A DNA stretch of 53,933 bases. Source: an uncultured Bacteroidota bacterium (GTDB taxonomy: Bacteria; Bacteroidota; Bacteroidia; Flavobacteriales; Flavobacteriaceae). The translations under genes and the position numbers were made by a program. Location of the stretch: NCBI GenBank assembly GCA_902526075.1, contig CABZJM010000009.1:1-53933 (forward strand), written 5' to 3'. The notes under the pieces were generated by a model. That model saw nothing but the letters and a program-made list of their open reading frames with translations, was not told the DNA's origin and did no database searches. Positions 1-9,340 of this stretch are shown here, in pieces (the stretch's first letter is position 1; each line of letters starts with the position of its first letter).

Positions 1-2094
1 ATCACTTGTTGGAGTCAATACATAGTCTCCATCAAGTAAATTAGTCATTGTACCTTCTTCAGTATCCTCTAGGTAAATATTAAGATCTGCAGGAGTAGTT
101 CTATGAGAAATACCAATGGTCATTTCTTCACCATCTAAAGCGTTAATTCCAAGAGGAATCACTTTATCCCACATTTCAGAGAAAGGCAGGGCCTGATCCC
201 CAAAATTTACTCCATTATCATTATTTACTAACCTAGAATATATAGTTATCGTATTATTTCCATGAGGAAACCGTCTGCCGTCATAACCAGGGTCTAGTCC
301 GTTAGTAACTTCATCTAAGAAAAATAGCTCAGTTTTTGCTCTAAAATCATTTTGTGAAACTTCAACAAATAACTCCGCTCTATTTTCAGATTCGTTAATA
401 TCTCCAATCCAATCATTAGTGGAGGCTAGTCCAGAATCAGAGCCTAAAACTCTCATTCCTGTTCTAAAATCTAAAGAATTTGATGTTCCGCTAGCTGATG
501 AAACGAAAAATGCTGAACCTGGTGTTGCAAAAAGTTTAGCATCAGATTGAGTTCCAGTATTGTATTCGTCACCATCCCAATAATATATCGCAATTTCTGA
601 GTCTGTATGTCCAAGAACAATTTCGCCACTTTGAAATCCATTATACCATAAGAAATTTGATGATGCTAGAGTAGCTTGTGCTGCATTTGAATTTAATGCA
701 ATGAATTCTGGATATGGATTAGATACAAGATTCCATTGCGTACCAGAACCACTTCCTACATAATTTGAAATTGTTATTGTTTGATGCGAATTAATTAAAG
801 TTCCAGTGAAATCAACAGTGCCTGGGCTTCCTTCTGGCATAGCCATTGAATATCCAACCATATCAGTAAGTGCTAAAGTTAAATCACTAGTTGAGGTCCA
901 ACTATTAGTTTGATTATTATATGGTTGAATAGCATAATTATTGTTACTTGAATTTTGAGCCAATGATGTTGTATTTACTGTAGCACTACTTACAGGTGAC
1001 CCAACAAGATCCCAGCCTGGATCTGCATTTGTGGGTGATGCCGATGAAATATCGTTTATCCATCTTCTGTAAGTAAGATTACCTGTCATACTACCATCAA
1101 CTCTTAATGATGAGTAGCCATCTACATCAGAGTTTAATATTAAAGTTCCATTATTAATTAAATTTCCTGAATTATAGGAATCACTATCAGCAGATGAAGA
1201 AATTGTCAAGTCACTCGAAGCATTAACAGTTAGGGTTGCACCAGACTTAATTTCAATACTAGGAAATGATAATCCAGTTGTCGAAAGTGAAGCAGAACCA
1301 GAAGCTACATATACAGGTTTTACGTTTGAACCTGCAGGAGTCGTAGTACTAATATTTAAGTTTGATGAATCCCAGCTTCTCCAGTTAGTTCCGTCAAAAA
1401 TATACTGAACGGGTGGTATTCCAACTCCGGCAAGAGCTGATTCAAGACCGTCATCATGTCCATTGTAATCTGCATCAGCTCCACTTACAGTAGCATTGAC
1501 ACCCGAAGCAGTATAATCGACAATAGTTTCCCATTCAACAGAAATGTTATCAGTATTTGTTTGAGTTGCAGCCAAATAGTCAGTATCTCCGTTATAGATT
1601 CCTAATTTTCTTGAAATATTTTGATTTTGTGCTTTAACACCACCCCATGATGGTTGTGTTGAGTTTCCGATTACTTTTCCAAATGTGTCAGTTGTATTAC
1701 CACCTAATTCTAGTCTGATATGATCATTACCGTTAAAATACCAAGTTCTTTCAACATAAATCGCGTTAGGATTTCTTGATGACACAATGTTTTGTATTGC
1801 TTGCCCCATGTTATCATTGTCGCTTTGATCATCTGTTGTTTTTGGCCCTACAACCATCACTTGCCCAACGGCAAGAGTTCCTGAGCTTATAGTTTTTGCA
1901 ACAGATTCATCACCAGCATTTGCAGCATAATAGATCTTCAAATTAGTGGTTGCAAAATCAATATCAGAACCTGTATTGTTATATATTTCAAAAAGTTTGG
2001 GTTGACTTCCAGTATCTGTTTCCACATACTGGCTAATTATTTGGCCAAATGAAAACATAGGTGCAATAAAAAGTAATAGTAAAAATCTTTTCAT
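1..2094 (-). CDS. Secreted lamin-tail-type surface protein, 3' end beyond window
   Basis: An open frame of 698 codons runs from the ATG at 2094 to base 1 without a stop, so the C terminus lies outside the window. The N terminus is a signal peptide (MKRFLLLLLF, ending at SFGQ). The first ~60 mature residues (YVETDTGSQPKLFEIYNNTG) resemble the lamin-tail domain of Bacteroidota exoproteins. The rest is long, beta-rich and full of Asn, Ser, Thr and Gly, as in T9SS-exported multidomain adhesins or nucleases. A C-terminal sorting domain would be expected outside the window but cannot be seen. No catalytic motif was recognised. The call as an exported surface protein is firm; its function is unknown. 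Confidence 0.75.
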   Translation of the reverse strand, partial: MKRFLLLLFIAPMFSFGQIISQYVETDTGSQPKLFEIYNNTGSDIDFATTNLKIYYAANAGDESVAKTISSGTLAVGQVMVVGPKTTDDQSDNDNMGQAIQNIVSSRNPNAIYVERTWYFNGNDHIRLELGGNTTDTFGKVIGNSTQPSWGGVKAQNQNISRKLGIYNGDTDYLAATQTNTDNISVEWETIVDYTASGVNATVSGADADYNGHDDGLESALAGVGIPPVQYIFDGTNWRSWDSSNLNISTTTPAGSNVKPVYVASGSASLSTTGLSFPSIEIKSGATLTVNASSDLTISSSADSDSYNSGNLINNGTLILNSDVDGYSSLRVDGSMTGNLTYRRWINDISSASPTNADPGWDLVGSPVSSATVNTTSLAQNSSNNNYAIQPYNNQTNSWTSTSDLTLALTDMVGYSMAMPEGSPGTVDFTGTLINSHQTITISNYVGSGSGTQWNLVSNPYPEFIALNSNAAQATLASSNFLWYNGFQSGEIVLGHTDSEIAIYYWDGDEYNTGTQSDAKLFATPGSAFFVSSASGTSNSLDFRTGMRVLGSDSGLASTNDWIGDINESENRAELFVEVSQNDFRAKTELFFLDEVTNGLDPGYDGRRFPHGNNTITIYSRLVNNDNGVNFGDQALPFSEMWDKVIPLGINALDGEEMTIGISHRTTPADLNIYLEDTEEGTMTNLLDGDYVLTPTSD

Positions 2095-2192
2095 AAAATT
2101 AGAAACTTATTAACTCAAATTAAAAAAAAAATTAAATATTTCAATGATTTTAATTTAATATTTGTAAAATTTCATTGACTAGTTACCATTAT

Positions 2193-3845
2193 CTAATTAG
2201 TAATAATTTTTAGATCTTTTGTAAAAACATAGTAATCATCATCTACATTAATGTATAAATTTATAATGGGTATTTGTTTGAATTCTAATGTGGGATATAA
2301 CTGATTATTTTTCCCATCGATTATTACCTCCAACGGCATATCAAAACCATCAATAACATCATTCCATCTATACATTAACACACCATCAGTGATTTCATAT
2401 TCGAAGATAGGAATCCTGTAATCTCTGAGATATTGGTCAAATACTTTTGATAAATCAATCCCTAAACTTTTTGAAATATATTCTTCAATCTCAGCTGTTG
2501 TTACAGTTGAGTGATAGAACTCTCTATTCAATCCCCTCAATGTCTGTCTCCAGAGCTCATCATCCCTTGCTAGCTGTCTTATGGTGTGAAGAAGATTTGC
2601 CCCTTTAGAGTACATATCACTGGAACCTTCACGATTTATATCATATTGACCAATGATAGGTTTTTTGTTTGAAATTCCACTTCTTGTTCCAATCACATAT
2701 TCTGCAGAGGCATCTTTTCCAAAGAAGTAATCGACATATAAATTTTCTGAATAACATGTAAATCCTTCATGAACCCACATATCGGCTATGTCTTTGTATG
2801 TAATATTATTTGCAAACCACTCATGACCACCTTCGTGAATTATAATGTAATCAAATTTTAATCCCCAGCCAGAACCTGATAAATCCCTTCCAAGGTACCC
2901 ATTTTGATAGTTGTTACCGTAAGTTATTGAACTTTGGTGTTCCATTCCCAGGTAGGGGACTTCTACCATTTTAAAACTGTCTTCATAAAAAGGGTAGGGT
3001 CCAAACCAATGTTCGAAGGCTTCAATCATCATTGGTACTTGTTTAAACTGTTCTTTTGCTTTTTCTAAATTATATCTAAGAACATAGTTATCTATATCAA
3101 GATCTCCTTTTTCTCCTTTGTATAACTCTGAAAAACTAACGTAATCTCCTATATTTATGTTAACTCCATAGTTGTTTATCGGATTAGTTACAAACCAATC
3201 AAAAGTTTTAGTTTTATTTTTATGTTCGGTTACTTTTCTTAATCTTCCATTTGAAACATTAGTTAGATTTTTAGGTACATTTACACTAATTAACATTGAA
3301 TCAACTTCATCATACATATGATCTTTGTTTGGCCACCAAACACTGGCACCTAGTCCTTGACAGGATGTTGCGATAAAATGATTTCCATTTTCATCCTTAG
3401 TCCATGATAGACCACCATCCCATGGTGCTCTTATAGCTTCTTTTGGAAATCCTTCATAAAATATTTCTAAATAATTTACTTCATTTTTCTTCTGCTTAGA
3501 TTTTAGCTCAATAAAATATGCATTGCCTTCACGATTAAATTTTAATGGCTTACCATTTGCTATGACCGAAGTTATCTCCATTGGTTCCTGAAGATCTATT
3601 TGCATAGTTTTTTTAGATTTTAAAACTTTGTAACCTACTGTATTAGAGCCACTTATATACTTTTTATCAGGTTCTACTTTAATATCTAAATGATAATATG
3701 TTAAATCCCACCATTTCCTTTCAGGAGTGATACTTCCTCTGAGAGTATCTTGTCTAGTTGGAAGTAATTTATCTTCCATTAAACCCTGAGATAAACCATC
3801 AGCAGTAAATACAATAAATAAGAATATTATTAATCTTGATGCCAT
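2193..3845 (-). CDS. M1 family metallopeptidase (aminopeptidase N-like), exported
   Basis: This 550-residue protein has the gluzincin zinc site HEGGH (about residues 337-341) and the distal ligand Glu in WVHEGF (about 360). The substrate-binding loop reads GMEH near 300, where classical M1 enzymes have GxMEN. A hydrophobic N-terminal signal peptide ends near residue 20, so it probably acts in the periplasm or on the surface, removing N-terminal residues from peptides. The length fits the short M1 proteins common in flavobacteria, which lack the long C-terminal helical domain of E. coli PepN. The ATG start at 3845 is directly followed by the signal peptide. The family call is strong; the substrate is unknown. 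Confidence 0.9.
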   Translation of the reverse strand: MASRLIIFLFIVFTADGLSQGLMEDKLLPTRQDTLRGSITPERKWWDLTYYHLDIKVEPDKKYISGSNTVGYKVLKSKKTMQIDLQEPMEITSVIANGKPLKFNREGNAYFIELKSKQKKNEVNYLEIFYEGFPKEAIRAPWDGGLSWTKDENGNHFIATSCQGLGASVWWPNKDHMYDEVDSMLISVNVPKNLTNVSNGRLRKVTEHKNKTKTFDWFVTNPINNYGVNINIGDYVSFSELYKGEKGDLDIDNYVLRYNLEKAKEQFKQVPMMIEAFEHWFGPYPFYEDSFKMVEVPYLGMEHQSSITYGNNYQNGYLGRDLSGSGWGLKFDYIIIHEGGHEWFANNITYKDIADMWVHEGFTCYSENLYVDYFFGKDASAEYVIGTRSGISNKKPIIGQYDINREGSSDMYSKGANLLHTIRQLARDDELWRQTLRGLNREFYHSTVTTAEIEEYISKSLGIDLSKVFDQYLRDYRIPIFEYEITDGVLMYRWNDVIDGFDMPLEVIIDGKNNQLYPTLEFKQIPIINLYINVDDDYYVFTKDLKIITN

Positions 3846-3974
3846 GTGATTACCATTACAAATTATTCATTCAATTTAATAATTAAGAATGAGATTATTC
3901 AATTATTAATTACATTAGTTTTCTTTTCATTTTTCTAAAATTTAGAATTAATTTTCGATGAGAATTTAAAAGAA

Positions 3975-3998
3975 ATGAAGTTAAAATATCTACTTCAT
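3975..3998. repeat. 7-bp inverted repeat upstream of the M1 peptidase gene
   Basis: ATGAAGT and ACTTCAT are separated by 10 bases. The repeat lies in the 232-base gap between the M1 gene start (3845) and the end of the next minus-strand gene (4078), about 130 bases upstream of the M1 start. It could be a minor hairpin or an operator. In such AT-rich DNA, chance is also possible. I see nothing else in this gap apart from the terminator. Confidence 0.25.
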
Positions 3999-4031
3999 AT
4001 TAAAACTCCAACGGATTTTGAAGCATTAGTG

Positions 4032-4063
4032 AAAAAAAAACCTCCTTGAGGGAGGCTTTTTTT
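4032..4063 (-). terminator. Rho-independent terminator after the 4078-4839 gene
   Basis: The stem CCTCC/GGAGG (4041-4045 with 4051-4055) has a five-base loop. It is flanked by nine A on the left and seven T on the right. Read on the minus strand, it follows the stop at 4078 and ends in a long U run. The flanking A/T runs would also let it work on the plus strand. Confidence 0.85.
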
Positions 4064-4077
4064 AACGATTTTTTAAA

Positions 4078-4839
4078 TTATCTGAGTGAAATAAAATTCC
4101 AGTGGGTGTCACTGTAAACGTGCCTTCTGAGTTTTAGGATTTCATCATGTTTTTCTCTTTGTTCTTTAGACATTTCAAAAGTAGGTGCTCTTTCATCCAT
4201 CATTTCTGACATTTTATTATAAAAATCAACAGTCATGTAGTTGTTATTTAAACCACTTCCAAATCTGTCAACTCTTTTATGCACTGCCCATCCAGCTCTT
4301 CCTGAAGCTTCCACAGTTTGTTTGTATTCTTTCTCCATTTTTTCATACTCGAATTCATCCCCATGAGTAACTTTCATATAATTTGTAAGAGCGATTTTTG
4401 GAACTGAATCTTGTTTAAAATAGTTATCTACAACTTTATAAATGGTTGTATTAACGATTTTTCTAGCTTCTCTATTCTTTTTATTAAATTCAGAAACTTC
4501 ATCATCAGTCATTTCAGGAAAAGCTCTTTTTATTCCAGCACCAGCCCCTATGCTATCGATATGGCTTAATAAGGTTACAAGCAATATGTCGTGATTGGAT
4601 TCATCTGTCGAATTCATATTCCACCATGCGTCCCATCCAACAATTGTACCTTCTTTGATTCTTTTCTCTGCAAGTTTAGCCCATTTTTCAGAAAGTATTT
4701 GACCATAATTTTTGCCAGGTACTGTTTTTATATAATCAACTTGAAGGAAAGTAGCTCCGTTTGAAACAACGCCTTCTTCTTGAGCAGAAATAAAGCCAAT
4801 AGAAAAAAACAGAACAAGTGTAAAAAAATAATTTTTCAT
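4078..4839 (-). CDS. Exported protein with two ferredoxin-like (EthD/ABM-type) repeats
   Basis: The start is taken at the ATG at 4839 because it opens directly onto a signal peptide (MKNYFFTLVLFF, ending at FISAQ). A longer reading from 4866 would add nine residues with no signal character. The 253-residue product looks internally duplicated: a first unit beginning YIKTVPGKNYGQ and containing GWDAWWN, and a second beginning YMKVTHGDEFEYE and containing GWAVHKR. This layout resembles dimeric alpha/beta-barrel (EthD or antibiotic-monooxygenase-like) proteins. No catalytic residues were recognised and the function is unknown. It has its own strong terminator and appears to be a single-gene unit. 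Confidence 0.7.
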   Translation of the reverse strand: MKNYFFTLVLFFSIGFISAQEEGVVSNGATFLQVDYIKTVPGKNYGQILSEKWAKLAEKRIKEGTIVGWDAWWNMNSTDESNHDILLVTLLSHIDSIGAGAGIKRAFPEMTDDEVSEFNKKNREARKIVNTTIYKVVDNYFKQDSVPKIALTNYMKVTHGDEFEYEKMEKEYKQTVEASGRAGWAVHKRVDRFGSGLNNNYMTVDFYNKMSEMMDERAPTFEMSKEQREKHDEILKLRRHVYSDTHWNFISLR

Positions 4840-4916
4840 AGTTAGTTTAATTAAAGTTAAGTTCAATAATAAAAAAAATTTTTTAAAAATATTGTGGATA
4901 TTAATATGTCATGTTT

Positions 4917-5897
4917 TTAAATGTTCAAAAAAATATAGCAAGTAGTTGAATAAAACTGATTATTTGCCTTTAACATTGTTGATGGGAAATTATCATTGTT
5001 GGGTGAATTAGGAAAATGTTGAGTCTCTAAACATAGGCCTTGATTTTTATTAAAAAATCCTGATAGATGATTACCCGAATAAAACTGAATTCCAGGTCGA
5101 TCAGTACGAATTATTAATTTTCTCCCACTAGCTTCACTGGATAATTCAGCTGCTACAGTAGAATTTTTATTCAAAACAAAACAATGATCATATCCTTTAC
5201 CAATGTTTAACTGTTCATGATTGGTGTTAATTTCTTTTCCAATATTTTTATATTTAGTAAAATCAAACGGTGTTTTTAAAACACTTTCAATTGACCCCAA
5301 GGGAATACATTCATTATCAACCGGAATATAATTATCAGAATTGATTTTTAATTCATGTTTAAGAATCGAATTTTCCACAGGATTTAAATTAAAATATGAA
5401 TGACTGCCTGGGTTGAATATGGTATCCTTATCTGACTTTGCAAAAAATTCAATTTTAAACTCATTCTGATCACTAAGAGAATATTTTACATTACAATTCA
5501 AATTTCCGGGATATCCTAATTCTGAATCCATACTGTTTATCGATAGTATAACAAATTTTTGTTTTTTATCATACTCTATTAATTCCCAATGTTTTTTGTG
5601 AAAACCATTGAGACCTCCATGTAAGTGGTTATCACCCTCGTTTTTATCCAGATGATAAATATTTTTATCTAGCTTGAATGTGCTTTTAGCTATTCTGTTA
5701 GCATATCTACCGATTAGAGCGCCCATGTAAAACGAATCAGTTAAATATTTATGATTTGATTTATGATTAAGTACGATATTTTCAACATTTCCATTTTTAT
5801 CCGGAGTATTAATTTCTTTAATAACACCCCCGTAGGATAATATTATTATTGAGATATCATTTTTGTTTATAAGTTTATATTCTTTGATTGCACCCAA
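4917..5897 (-). CDS. galM: Aldose 1-epimerase (galactose mutarotase)
   Basis: This enzyme interconverts alpha and beta anomers of aldoses such as galactose and glucose. The 326-residue protein carries the GalM landmarks: HLHGG near residue 91, the catalytic His in NPGSHSYFNL (about 166), an Asp in GYDHCF (about 237) and the catalytic Glu in CLETQHF (about 291). The start appears to be TTG at 5897, since an in-frame TAA lies five codons upstream and no ATG sits near the conserved N terminus. No signal peptide is seen, so it is probably cytoplasmic. It is divergent from the BNR protein at 5987 and shares an 89-base intergenic region with it. No galactose genes are adjacent. Confidence 0.88.
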   Translation of the reverse strand: MGAIKEYKLINKNDISIIILSYGGVIKEINTPDKNGNVENIVLNHKSNHKYLTDSFYMGALIGRYANRIAKSTFKLDKNIYHLDKNEGDNHLHGGLNGFHKKHWELIEYDKKQKFVILSINSMDSELGYPGNLNCNVKYSLSDQNEFKIEFFAKSDKDTIFNPGSHSYFNLNPVENSILKHELKINSDNYIPVDNECIPLGSIESVLKTPFDFTKYKNIGKEINTNHEQLNIGKGYDHCFVLNKNSTVAAELSSEASGRKLIIRTDRPGIQFYSGNHLSGFFNKNQGLCLETQHFPNSPNNDNFPSTMLKANNQFYSTTCYIFLNI

Positions 5898-5986
5898 ATC
5901 TTGGTTTTTTTAATTAAAATCTCATTAAAAATAACCAATTTAAATATTACTTTTTAGTATTTTAGAAGACTCAATAAACTTAAATA

Positions 5987-8900
5987 ATGAAAAGATATAT
6001 ATTGCTAATCGCATTAATAATTTTTAGTTCTAATGCATATTCACAAAAAAAGAAAAAAGATAAAAAAAATTCACTTGACGAGACATCAGTTAGTGCTTTA
6101 AAGTGGAGAGCAGTAGGTCCGGCCTTGACATCAGGAAGAGTTTCCGATTTAGCCGTTAATCCGAATAATCCTTATGAATACTTCGTTGCTATCGCTTCTG
6201 GTGGCGTATGGAAAACTTCAACCTGGGGAGTAGAATACAAACCAATATTCGATGGTCAATCTTCATATTCTATTGGTTGTGTTACAATTGACCCAAATAA
6301 TACCAATATAGTGTGGGTTGGAACAGGGGAGAATAATAACCAAAGATCTGTATCATATGGTGACGGAGTATATAAATCAGTTGATGGGGGCGCTTCATGG
6401 AAAAATATGGGGCTCAAAAAATCAGAACATATTGGTAATATTTTAGTTCATCCTGACAATTCAGATGTTGTGTATGTCTCGGCATATGGTCCTTTATGGA
6501 GTAAAGGAGGAGATAGAGGTATTTATAAAACTGAAGATGGTGGAAAGACTTGGAATAATATTTTAAATATAGATGAGCATACAGGTTTCAATGAAATACA
6601 TATGGATCCTAGAAATCCTGATGTTTTATATGCTGCAAGTCATCAAAGAAGAAGACATGTCTACACATATGTTGGTGGCGGACCAGGTTCGGGATTACAT
6701 AAGTCTGTTGACGGTGGTAAATCCTGGAAAGAAATAAATAAGGGGCTTCCAATTGTAGAAATCGGTAGGATTGGTATGGATATTTCTGATGCAAACCCAG
6801 AAATTATTTATGCAATTGTTGAAGCAGCTGAGAGAAAAGGTGGATTTTATAAATCTACCAACAGAGGAGAGACGTGGGTTAAGCAAAGTGGAAAAGTTAC
6901 TAGTGGAAATTATTATCAAGAGATTTTTGCTGACCCGGTTGACGAGGATGTGGTATATATAATGGACACTTGGATGTCCGTTACTCATGATGGAGGAAAT
7001 ACTTTTAAATATGTAGGAGAGGATTATAAGCATGTTGATAACCATGCTATGTGGATCAATCCTAAAAACAACTCTCATTGGCTTGTTGGTTGTGATGGAG
7101 GCATATATGAAACTTTTGATTCTGGAAAAAAATGGGATTTTAAAAAGAATTTACCCGTTACGCAGTTTTATAAGGTGGCGGTTGACAATGCAGAACCTTT
7201 TTATAATATATATGGAGGTACTCAGGATAATTTCAGTATCGGTGGCCCATCAAGAGTAAATAATTCTCATGGAATATCGAATCAAGATTGGTTTATTACC
7301 CATGGTGGTGATGGATTTGAATCTCAAATTGACCCTGAAAATCCTAATATTGTATATGCGCAATCTCAATATGGATGGTTGGTAAGATATGATAAATTGA
7401 GTGGCGAGGAGGTTGGAATCAAGCCTATTGCTAGAAAAGGTGAATTAAATTATAAATGGAACTGGGATGCTCCACTAGCTGTAAGCCATCACAAATCTGG
7501 CAGATTGTATTTTGCTGCAAATAAGGTTTTTAGATCTGATGATTACGGAAATAGTTGGAGTGTAATCAGTGATGATTTGTCCAGAAAAATTGATAGAAAT
7601 AAATTAAAAGTTTTCGATAGAGTTTTAAGTATTGATGCTGTAGCGAAAAATGGCTCAACATCCCCTTATGGAACCATTGTGGCCCTATCTGAATCTCCAA
7701 TTGATGAAAACTTTATAGTTATTGGAACCGATGATGGATTAATTCAGATCACTGAAAATTCAGGTAAAACATGGAGAAAAGTTGATAATATTACTGATGC
7801 TCCAAAACAATCTTATGTTAATTCAGTTTATTTATCTCAACATAATGTGAACGTAATTTATGTTGCTTTTAACCATCATAAATACGGAGATTTTAAACCA
7901 TATATATTTAAATCTGATGATAAGGGTAACTCTTGGGAGTCTATAAGCAGTAGTCTTCCAGAAAGAGGAAGTGTCTATTCAATTGAGGAAGATCATATCA
8001 ATCCAAATTTAATATTTTGTGGGACTGAATTTGGAGCTTTCTTTTCACCTGACTCTGGTGGTAGCTGGAAAGAATTATCTGCAGGTTTACCAACAATAGC
8101 GGTTCGTGATATTGCTATACAAAGAAGAGAAAATGATATAGTACTTGGAACATTTGGTAGAGGATTCTATGTAATGGATGATTATTCTGTTCTAAGATGT
8201 ATTGAAAATTCTGAGATGCCATTAGAAGCTAAAATTTTTGATGTTCGTGACGCTCTGATGTGGGAAAAGGCTAATCCTTTAGGACTTCCAGGAAAAGCTT
8301 TTCAGGGAGATAATTTTTATCTAGCAGAAAACCTTGATCCTGTAGCTATTTTTACATACAACTTCAATGAAAAATTTGAAAGTCTTAAATCAAAGAGACA
8401 GAAGGCTGAGAAAAAGTTAATTAAGGATAAAAAGGATGTTTCTTATCCAACATATAAAGAGCTTTATGATGAGGTAAATGAGGCAAAACCAGAACTTGTA
8501 TTTACCATTCGAGATGATCAGGACAATGTTGTGAAAAAGTTCTACCGAAAGCCTTCGAAAGGTTTAAGTAGATTTCAATGGAATTTAAGGTATGAAGATA
8601 ACAATCCAATTGATTTAAGTTCATCTTCATTCTATAACCCTTTTGCAGGTGTTTCTGAGGGTACTTTAGTTAATCCTGGGACTTACTCAATAGATATGTC
8701 AATTTTAAAGGCTGGTGAGACAACAAAGGTTGCAGATGCTCAAAGCTTTAATGTAGTCGCTTTAAATAATACTGTAATGCCTGCTGATGATAGAGCAGCA
8801 AAGGTTAATTTTCAGAGGAAAGTTTCAAAATTACAAGCCGAGATGGGTGAGTATTCAAGAAAATTTTCTGAGGTAACTAATAAAATTCCTTACATAGACG

Positions 8901-9256
8901 AAGCGATTAAGAGGGTAGAGCAGCCAATTGATGAAATTTCAAAAATGGTATGGGAGGTCAAACAAGCGATAAAAGAAGTAAATCTTAAGTTTTACGGTGA
9001 TAATGTTAAAAGTAGATTAGATATTCAGTCTAATTTAACTCCTTATTCAAGATTAGGTTCGGTTGCTTATTATCAGAAGTATTCTACAGCTGCACCAACT
9101 AAAACACATATGTACAGTTATGAAATTGCTAAAGATGAATTTCAACCAATAAAGTTGATGATTGATGAACTTAGAATAAAAATGTTGGATTTGGAAAACC
9201 GTCTTAAGGACATGGGTGCTGCATATACACCAGGGGGACCAAAAGCTATAAATTAA
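5987..9256 (+). CDS. Large exported BNR/Asp-box repeat (sortilin-like beta-propeller) protein
   Basis: A signal peptide (MKRYILLIALIIF, ending at AYSQ) is followed by a Lys-rich stretch and then a beta-propeller region. I count about nine Asp-box motifs of the S-x-D-x-G-x-x-W type, for example SVDGGASW, KTEDGGKTW, SDDYGNSW and SPDSGGSW. These place it in the VPS10/sortilin-like BNR group common in Bacteroidota. The last ~350 residues are non-propeller, partly charged and helical. Asp-boxes are structural, so neither glycosidase nor peptidase activity can be claimed. The protein is probably periplasmic or surface-associated, and its partner or substrate is unknown. A strong terminator follows. 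Confidence 0.85.
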   Translation: MKRYILLIALIIFSSNAYSQKKKKDKKNSLDETSVSALKWRAVGPALTSGRVSDLAVNPNNPYEYFVAIASGGVWKTSTWGVEYKPIFDGQSSYSIGCVTIDPNNTNIVWVGTGENNNQRSVSYGDGVYKSVDGGASWKNMGLKKSEHIGNILVHPDNSDVVYVSAYGPLWSKGGDRGIYKTEDGGKTWNNILNIDEHTGFNEIHMDPRNPDVLYAASHQRRRHVYTYVGGGPGSGLHKSVDGGKSWKEINKGLPIVEIGRIGMDISDANPEIIYAIVEAAERKGGFYKSTNRGETWVKQSGKVTSGNYYQEIFADPVDEDVVYIMDTWMSVTHDGGNTFKYVGEDYKHVDNHAMWINPKNNSHWLVGCDGGIYETFDSGKKWDFKKNLPVTQFYKVAVDNAEPFYNIYGGTQDNFSIGGPSRVNNSHGISNQDWFITHGGDGFESQIDPENPNIVYAQSQYGWLVRYDKLSGEEVGIKPIARKGELNYKWNWDAPLAVSHHKSGRLYFAANKVFRSDDYGNSWSVISDDLSRKIDRNKLKVFDRVLSIDAVAKNGSTSPYGTIVALSESPIDENFIVIGTDDGLIQITENSGKTWRKVDNITDAPKQSYVNSVYLSQHNVNVIYVAFNHHKYGDFKPYIFKSDDKGNSWESISSSLPERGSVYSIEEDHINPNLIFCGTEFGAFFSPDSGGSWKELSAGLPTIAVRDIAIQRRENDIVLGTFGRGFYVMDDYSVLRCIENSEMPLEAKIFDVRDALMWEKANPLGLPGKAFQGDNFYLAENLDPVAIFTYNFNEKFESLKSKRQKAEKKLIKDKKDVSYPTYKELYDEVNEAKPELVFTIRDDQDNVVKKFYRKPSKGLSRFQWNLRYEDNNPIDLSSSSFYNPFAGVSEGTLVNPGTYSIDMSILKAGETTKVADAQSFNVVALNNTVMPADDRAAKVNFQRKVSKLQAEMGEYSRKFSEVTNKIPYIDEAIKRVEQPIDEISKMVWEVKQAIKEVNLKFYGDNVKSRLDIQSNLTPYSRLGSVAYYQKYSTAAPTKTHMYSYEIAKDEFQPIKLMIDELRIKMLDLENRLKDMGAAYTPGGPKAIN

Positions 9257-9290
9257 TAATAAAAAAGCCCTGAAATTAAATATAAACATA

Positions 9291-9323
9291 AAAAAAAGGC
9301 GCTCCAAGAAGCGCCCTTTTTTT
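9291..9323. terminator. Bidirectional terminator between convergent genes
   Basis: The stem GGCGCT/AGCGCC (9298-9303 with 9310-9315) has a six-base loop, seven A before it and seven T after it. It sits between the stops of the plus-strand BNR gene (9256) and the minus-strand T9SS gene (9341), so it can serve both. Confidence 0.9.
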
Positions 9324-9340
9324 GAGAAATATAGAATTAT

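Noticed and set aside
3975-4049. A 24-codon plus-strand frame
   Set aside because: It runs into the terminator hairpin and is better explained by chance around the inverted repeat.
6695-7078. A 127-codon minus-strand frame inside the BNR protein gene
   Set aside because: It is antisense to repeated Asp-box motifs, has no start context or family signal, and is a shadow frame.
5987-9256. Sialidase function for the Asp-box protein
   Set aside because: Asp-boxes are structural repeats shared by many propellers; the sialidase Arg triad and FRIP-type motif were not seen.
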